NCBI GenBank assembly: GCA_033557675.1
Contig: JAWQRM010000122.1
Span: forward strand, 1 to 29,905
Source of the DNA: Coptodactyla brooksi
Taxonomy: Eukaryota > Arthropoda > Insecta > Coleoptera > Scarabaeidae
Direction: 5' to 3'
Length of the DNA stretch: 29,905 nt
The notes under the pieces were generated by a model. It saw nothing but the letters and a program-made list of their open reading frames with translations, was not told where the DNA came from and did no database searches. Below, piece by piece: positions 26,668 to 29,905 of this stretch; within the stretch, counting starts at the first letter, position 1, and the number at the start of each line of letters is the position of its first letter. Both the position numbers and the translations under genes were made by a program.

Positions 26668-28639
26668 GTAAACATTATTAATGTTTTCAACTAACCCTGC
26701 TTAATGCATGAAGATTAAAAAACTATTCCTTACGGCAAACATTGTTTGTCCTTTATCATGATTGTAATATATCTCGTGGACAATTCTATTTCGTTCTTGG
26801 TTAAGTGCAATGTAATTATGTAATACCACCGTACATTAATAGTTGCTTTGTAGATTGCTAGCTGTTTTATGTTAACAGTTAAAACTGTTCACTGTTTTTG
26901 GATACTTACTGTACTTTTTGTGGCAAATAATAGTATAGAAAGCTTTTGGGTTATTCAGAGTTCAGTTTACTGCTATGCTAGATGTATATTAAAGAGACTT
27001 TATGCTACTTTTTATTGAGCTTACGATATGTCTACAGAAACGTTAATTGTAATAATCGTATTAACACTAGTAGTAAGCAGTATTAATTATCAACAGTTTC
27101 CAGATCAGTTTTTATGCTGTCTTTCTCTACTAACTTGTGGATTAAACTGATTATTTATGGCCTTTATGTTACTCGTAAAACGGCAAATGCATTTGTTTTC
27201 ATTTATTTTTTTCTATCTTCAAATACATGATATGTACGTTCAGAATGCTTTAGTTATTACGCCTAGTGAATGTGTGTATACGCACACAGCAATCGCTCCA
27301 TAACATAAACACTGAGTAATGGAAACATTGTGTTAATGTGAAAGTCGAAGTGAAAATTCTATACAACGTCTATTATTCAGTCTTTCCATTGAAAAAAATG
27401 GTGGAATATGATTGTTTCATGAATTCGAACTCATTGTTTGATGTGACCTGCCTTTGACCTGGATGATCGATCAAACCTAATGTGGAACGCATGACATGCT
27501 GTACAAATGTAGGTCCAAGGGATTTGCCCGTTTTTGATGAAGATTCGTCTTCCATGAGCCGACGCAATTGTATTTTTTAGTGGACACATTAGCCCCTAAA
27601 GTGCTCCAAAGGGAGTAATCCTGCAGATTGAATATAAGGACCTCTGTTAAATCAAAATGATACCGAGGAACATTACCTCGTAAAAATTGTTGTGTCACGA
27701 GTTTCTGCGACAGCATTGAATCTTGTTGGAGCGTCCACTGTCTGGCACCGAATTGTTTACGTATACAGGATGTTAATGAGATTTTTAAGATATTTGTTTG
27801 TTTGTACCAGCTAGTTTACCTTAACTAGCTAACTGGGGCTCAAAATATGATATAAATTGAGCCTTGAAATTCAAAAAGACAATATTTGGCAGAGTATCAC
27901 TCCTGTGCAAGCATTTTAACTCCTTCACTTTTTCCACCTGTACGTTCAGCTGCACCCGAACAAACCCATGCAGATTCTCTGTAGCAGAGGTGTTGTGATC
28001 AGACGTTTGTAATTGTCATGTTTTCTTGCTCTTTGTGGATTGTTGTATGTTGTCGATGTTGATTGTATGGAGAAACATTTATTGATGCAATTTTTGTATT
28101 GTCAAAATTAATGGTGTGTAACGTTTATGCACCTATTTGTTTCGCGTACATGTGATTTGATACCACGTGATTTGTGTTGATTTGTATTTGATTTGTAGTT
28201 TGGTAGTATTGTAATATTTTTATTTGTCACTAAAGAGTAACCAGATCTTGACATTTCAAACAGGCGTTCGTGAACTGAGTATTTTTTCGTTATTCAAACG
28301 TTTCAAGGTGTCATGTGGGGCTTGGACATTTCTGAAAACCCTGTACAATGGTTACTCTATGGCTATGGTTATAATGGCTATCTTCTTCGAGAGAAATTCT
28401 GTCTTTGGGATCTTTGAATATCTCACCGATTTTTGTTACTCTACAAAGAAATAGAGTTTATGTTATTGTTTTGAAGAATGCATTTACTGTTCTTGTTGCA
28501 TCCTTTTCCTCTCGTGTCGATTACCTTGATTATAGATTGCTATTTCTGTCATTGCTTGCGAATATCCATTGGATATTATGGTACTTTTTATGTGACCAAT
28601 CTCTTGCTGACAATGTTCGGGATCTGATAGTGTTTGGGA
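26668..28639. other. Probable Piezo intron, unassigned repeats
   Basis: No host exon is recognised. At about 27370-27720 the minus strand has two overlapping open frames of 64-79 codons and a GC-richer composition. A mariner-like end word TACAGGATGTTAATGAG occurs at 27765-27781. This may be a decayed DNA transposon, family unknown. The part from 28220 to 28640 may be the downstream portion of the Penelope relic. Confidence 0.35.
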
Positions 28640-28950
28640 TATAAGTATCAGTGCTTTTATTACAGAATTGAGTTGTGCTGTGGTGAATTGTCCTGAAAGG
28701 TATTTGCCACAGGCAAATACCTGTGGTATTCAGGTATCTATCTGTGCATGTGGGTTTGCTGTAAAGTGCCAAGCCAAAACCTTACTCCTATTTCTTTTCA
28801 ATTAGAACTTCTTGAAAAGGAAGCTCACCTTCTTTTTCTATTTGAGTAGTAAATTTCATCTTTGGATGTATATGGTTTAGGTAATCTAGAAAATTGTCAT
28901 TATCCTTTCTCTAGACAGCGAAAATGTCATCTTCATAGCGAGACTATAAG
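28640..28950 (-). pseudogene. Penelope-like element reverse transcriptase relic
   Basis: Minus-strand pieces follow the Penelope RT order. NFLDYLNHIHPKMKFTTQIE and KEGELPFQEVLIEK come first, from the palm region after the YADD-like box (usually FL..LN.IHP.I.FT.E.E and LPFLDVLI). Next is LYSKPTCTDRYLNTT, the conserved KPTHTDRYL block. A stop and a frame change lie between them. The N-terminal RT part and the GIY-YIG endonuclease are not recognisable, so only a fragment of a dead element remains. Confidence 0.72.
28698..28722. repeat. Perfect hairpin, 11-bp arms, 3-nt loop
   Basis: AGGTATTTGCC, loop ACA, GGCAAATACCT. It lies inside the Penelope relic just after the KPTCTDRYLN block on the minus strand. 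Confidence 0.9.
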
Positions 28951-29446
28951 CTTAGGTTATCAGCTGTTGTTTTTTTTTGCATTTTTTCTATTCCCTTCAA
29001 ATGCAAGGCATGTTGACAAGGAGGGTGACGTCCTCAAAACTTAAGGCAATTTTCTCGCGTAGTTGAATACCCGAAAAACTAATAATGTTTTGTAATCGCG
29101 AGGACATCCAGATACTCATATATTTGATTTTCTTGGATATCTAATTGCCTGTAAGAATTGAAGTTACCTTGACGTTTTAATAACATCACAGCTAGCTGTC
29201 CTTGTCAAAATGTCTGAAATTTAAAATATAGAATTGTGTTATCATATAAGGACAATATTCTTAGAAGAGTAATTTACACGCAATCTTATCAGAATGATAT
29301 CAATACTGTGTATTTTAAATCCAAGACATGCAGTTCAAGTCTATCATGCAGTTCAATACCTGAAGCACCAATCAAATATATTTATATTAGACCAGCACCG
29401 CTGCGCGCACGAACCCATTTACATGGTGTATGGTTATTTCTTTGCG
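28951..29446. other. Sequence without recognised features
   Basis: AT-rich, possibly the upstream part of the Penelope relic; no motif could be read with confidence. Confidence 0.4.
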
Positions 29447-29507
29447 GTGCATGCTCCGCAGGGCAAGGGTTCTGGGGTTAGGGGTGCATACTCTGCTTGG
29501 CAAGGAG
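29447..29507 (+). repeat. Diverged tandem duplication, 37-bp period
   Basis: GTGCATGCTCCGCAGGGCAAGG at 29447 recurs as GTGCATACTCTGCTTGGCAAGG from 29484, in a G-rich patch. Two units only. Confidence 0.6.
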
Positions 29508-29779
29508 TGTGTAGATGCACTTCATGCTAAAAGTAGCTGTGTTCTAATTTATTAATTAATAAATTAGATTATCTAACAATTTCATGAGTTTCCTATATAT
29601 AACACCTCACAGTTCCTTCAAAGAAAGTTGAGCCTACAATTCGTCTTCTTTGCAGAGCTTCCTAAAGACCTATTTCTACTGGCTGTAATGGTAGTTCTTG
29701 TAAAGTATTAGGGTATTCTGCTGACTATTTAACCGTCAAATATTTAACTGAGGACTTTAACAGTTGTCAGGGGAAGAAA

Positions 29780-29905
29780 CAGAGGCGTAGCGTAGCAGGG
29801 GCGGTTGGGGCGGCCCGCCCCGGGCGGCACTCTTTGAGGGCGGCAAAATTTCACGATAAATAGTAATAATGTCCTGTAATCTAAACTAAAAATTTGAACC
29901 GCTCC
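29780..29905. mobile_element. Terminus of a hAT transposon, running off the window
   Basis: The end begins CAGAGGCGTAGC and continues into a very GC-rich palindromic block (GGGGCGGCCCGCCCCGGGCG), then AT-rich sequence. hAT elements start CAGRG and several animal families have this GCGTAGC plus G/C block arrangement. Only this end is in the window, so the eight-base target duplication cannot be tested. Confidence 0.65.

Noticed and set aside
27373..27716. Overlapping minus-strand open frames of 64 and 79 codons
   Set aside because: They may be pieces of a decayed transposon, but I could match no domain, so I did not call a gene.
1..29905. CRISPR arrays, rRNA genes, bacterial operons, phage genes
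   Set aside because: No regularly spaced repeats, rRNA signatures or Shine-Dalgarno-led gene runs are present; the window is an animal intron-exon landscape.

Overview
The window is nuclear DNA from an animal, almost certainly an insect. It is AT-rich and has short spliced exons with GT-AG introns. Long introns are packed with decayed transposons of families typical of arthropods: RTE-like LINE, piggyBac, Tc1/mariner of the DUF4817 kind, pogo/Tigger-like, hAT, a Crypton-like tyrosine recombinase and Penelope. No prokaryotic gene organisation, rRNA or CRISPR is present. The species cannot be named from the sequence; the large TE-rich introns would suit a hemimetabolous insect, but that is a guess.

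One host gene is supported: Piezo, the mechanosensitive cation channel, on the + strand. Fourteen exons from 3255 to 25085 join in a consistent reading frame of 3564 nt, about 1188 residues. They align by recognition with roughly residues 190 to 1365 of vertebrate PIEZO1: most of the N-terminal blade and the long intracellular 'beam' helix. The first exons, the latch, the anchor, the cap and the pore lie outside the window. Exons come in tight clusters (3.3-3.9 kb, 13.6-14.5 kb, 15.6-16.2 kb, 23.4-25.1 kb) plus a lone exon at 9.1 kb, separated by introns of about 5.2, 4.3 and 7.2 kb.

Layout: 1-2.8 kb (upstream Piezo intron) holds a truncated RTE-like LINE, a piggyBac transposase C-terminal half split by a 544-bp Tigger-like element, and a mariner transposase tail. 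The 3.9-9.1 kb intron holds a 666-bp piggyBac-type MITE, a tRNA-like relic, a mariner deletion derivative, a small palindromic MITE and two decayed hammerhead-like motifs. The 9.3-13.6 kb intron holds a palindrome family and a well-formed hammerhead-like motif. The 16.2-23.4 kb intron holds a mariner N-terminal half, an antisense hAT relic, a piggyBac N-terminal half, an antisense Crypton-like relic with a perfect 34-bp hairpin, and a hammerhead motif between perfect 40-bp inverted repeats. The last 4.8 kb holds three candidate phase-compatible Piezo exons (one with a PPPY motif, one ending in a stop), a Penelope RT relic and the GC-rich terminus of a hAT element.

The most worthwhile leads are (i) the candidate alternative exons directly after the Piezo beam, (ii) the hammerhead-like motifs sharing one unusual inserted base, and (iii) the nested and palindromic transposon structures. 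I did not find a convincing wholly new biological system.
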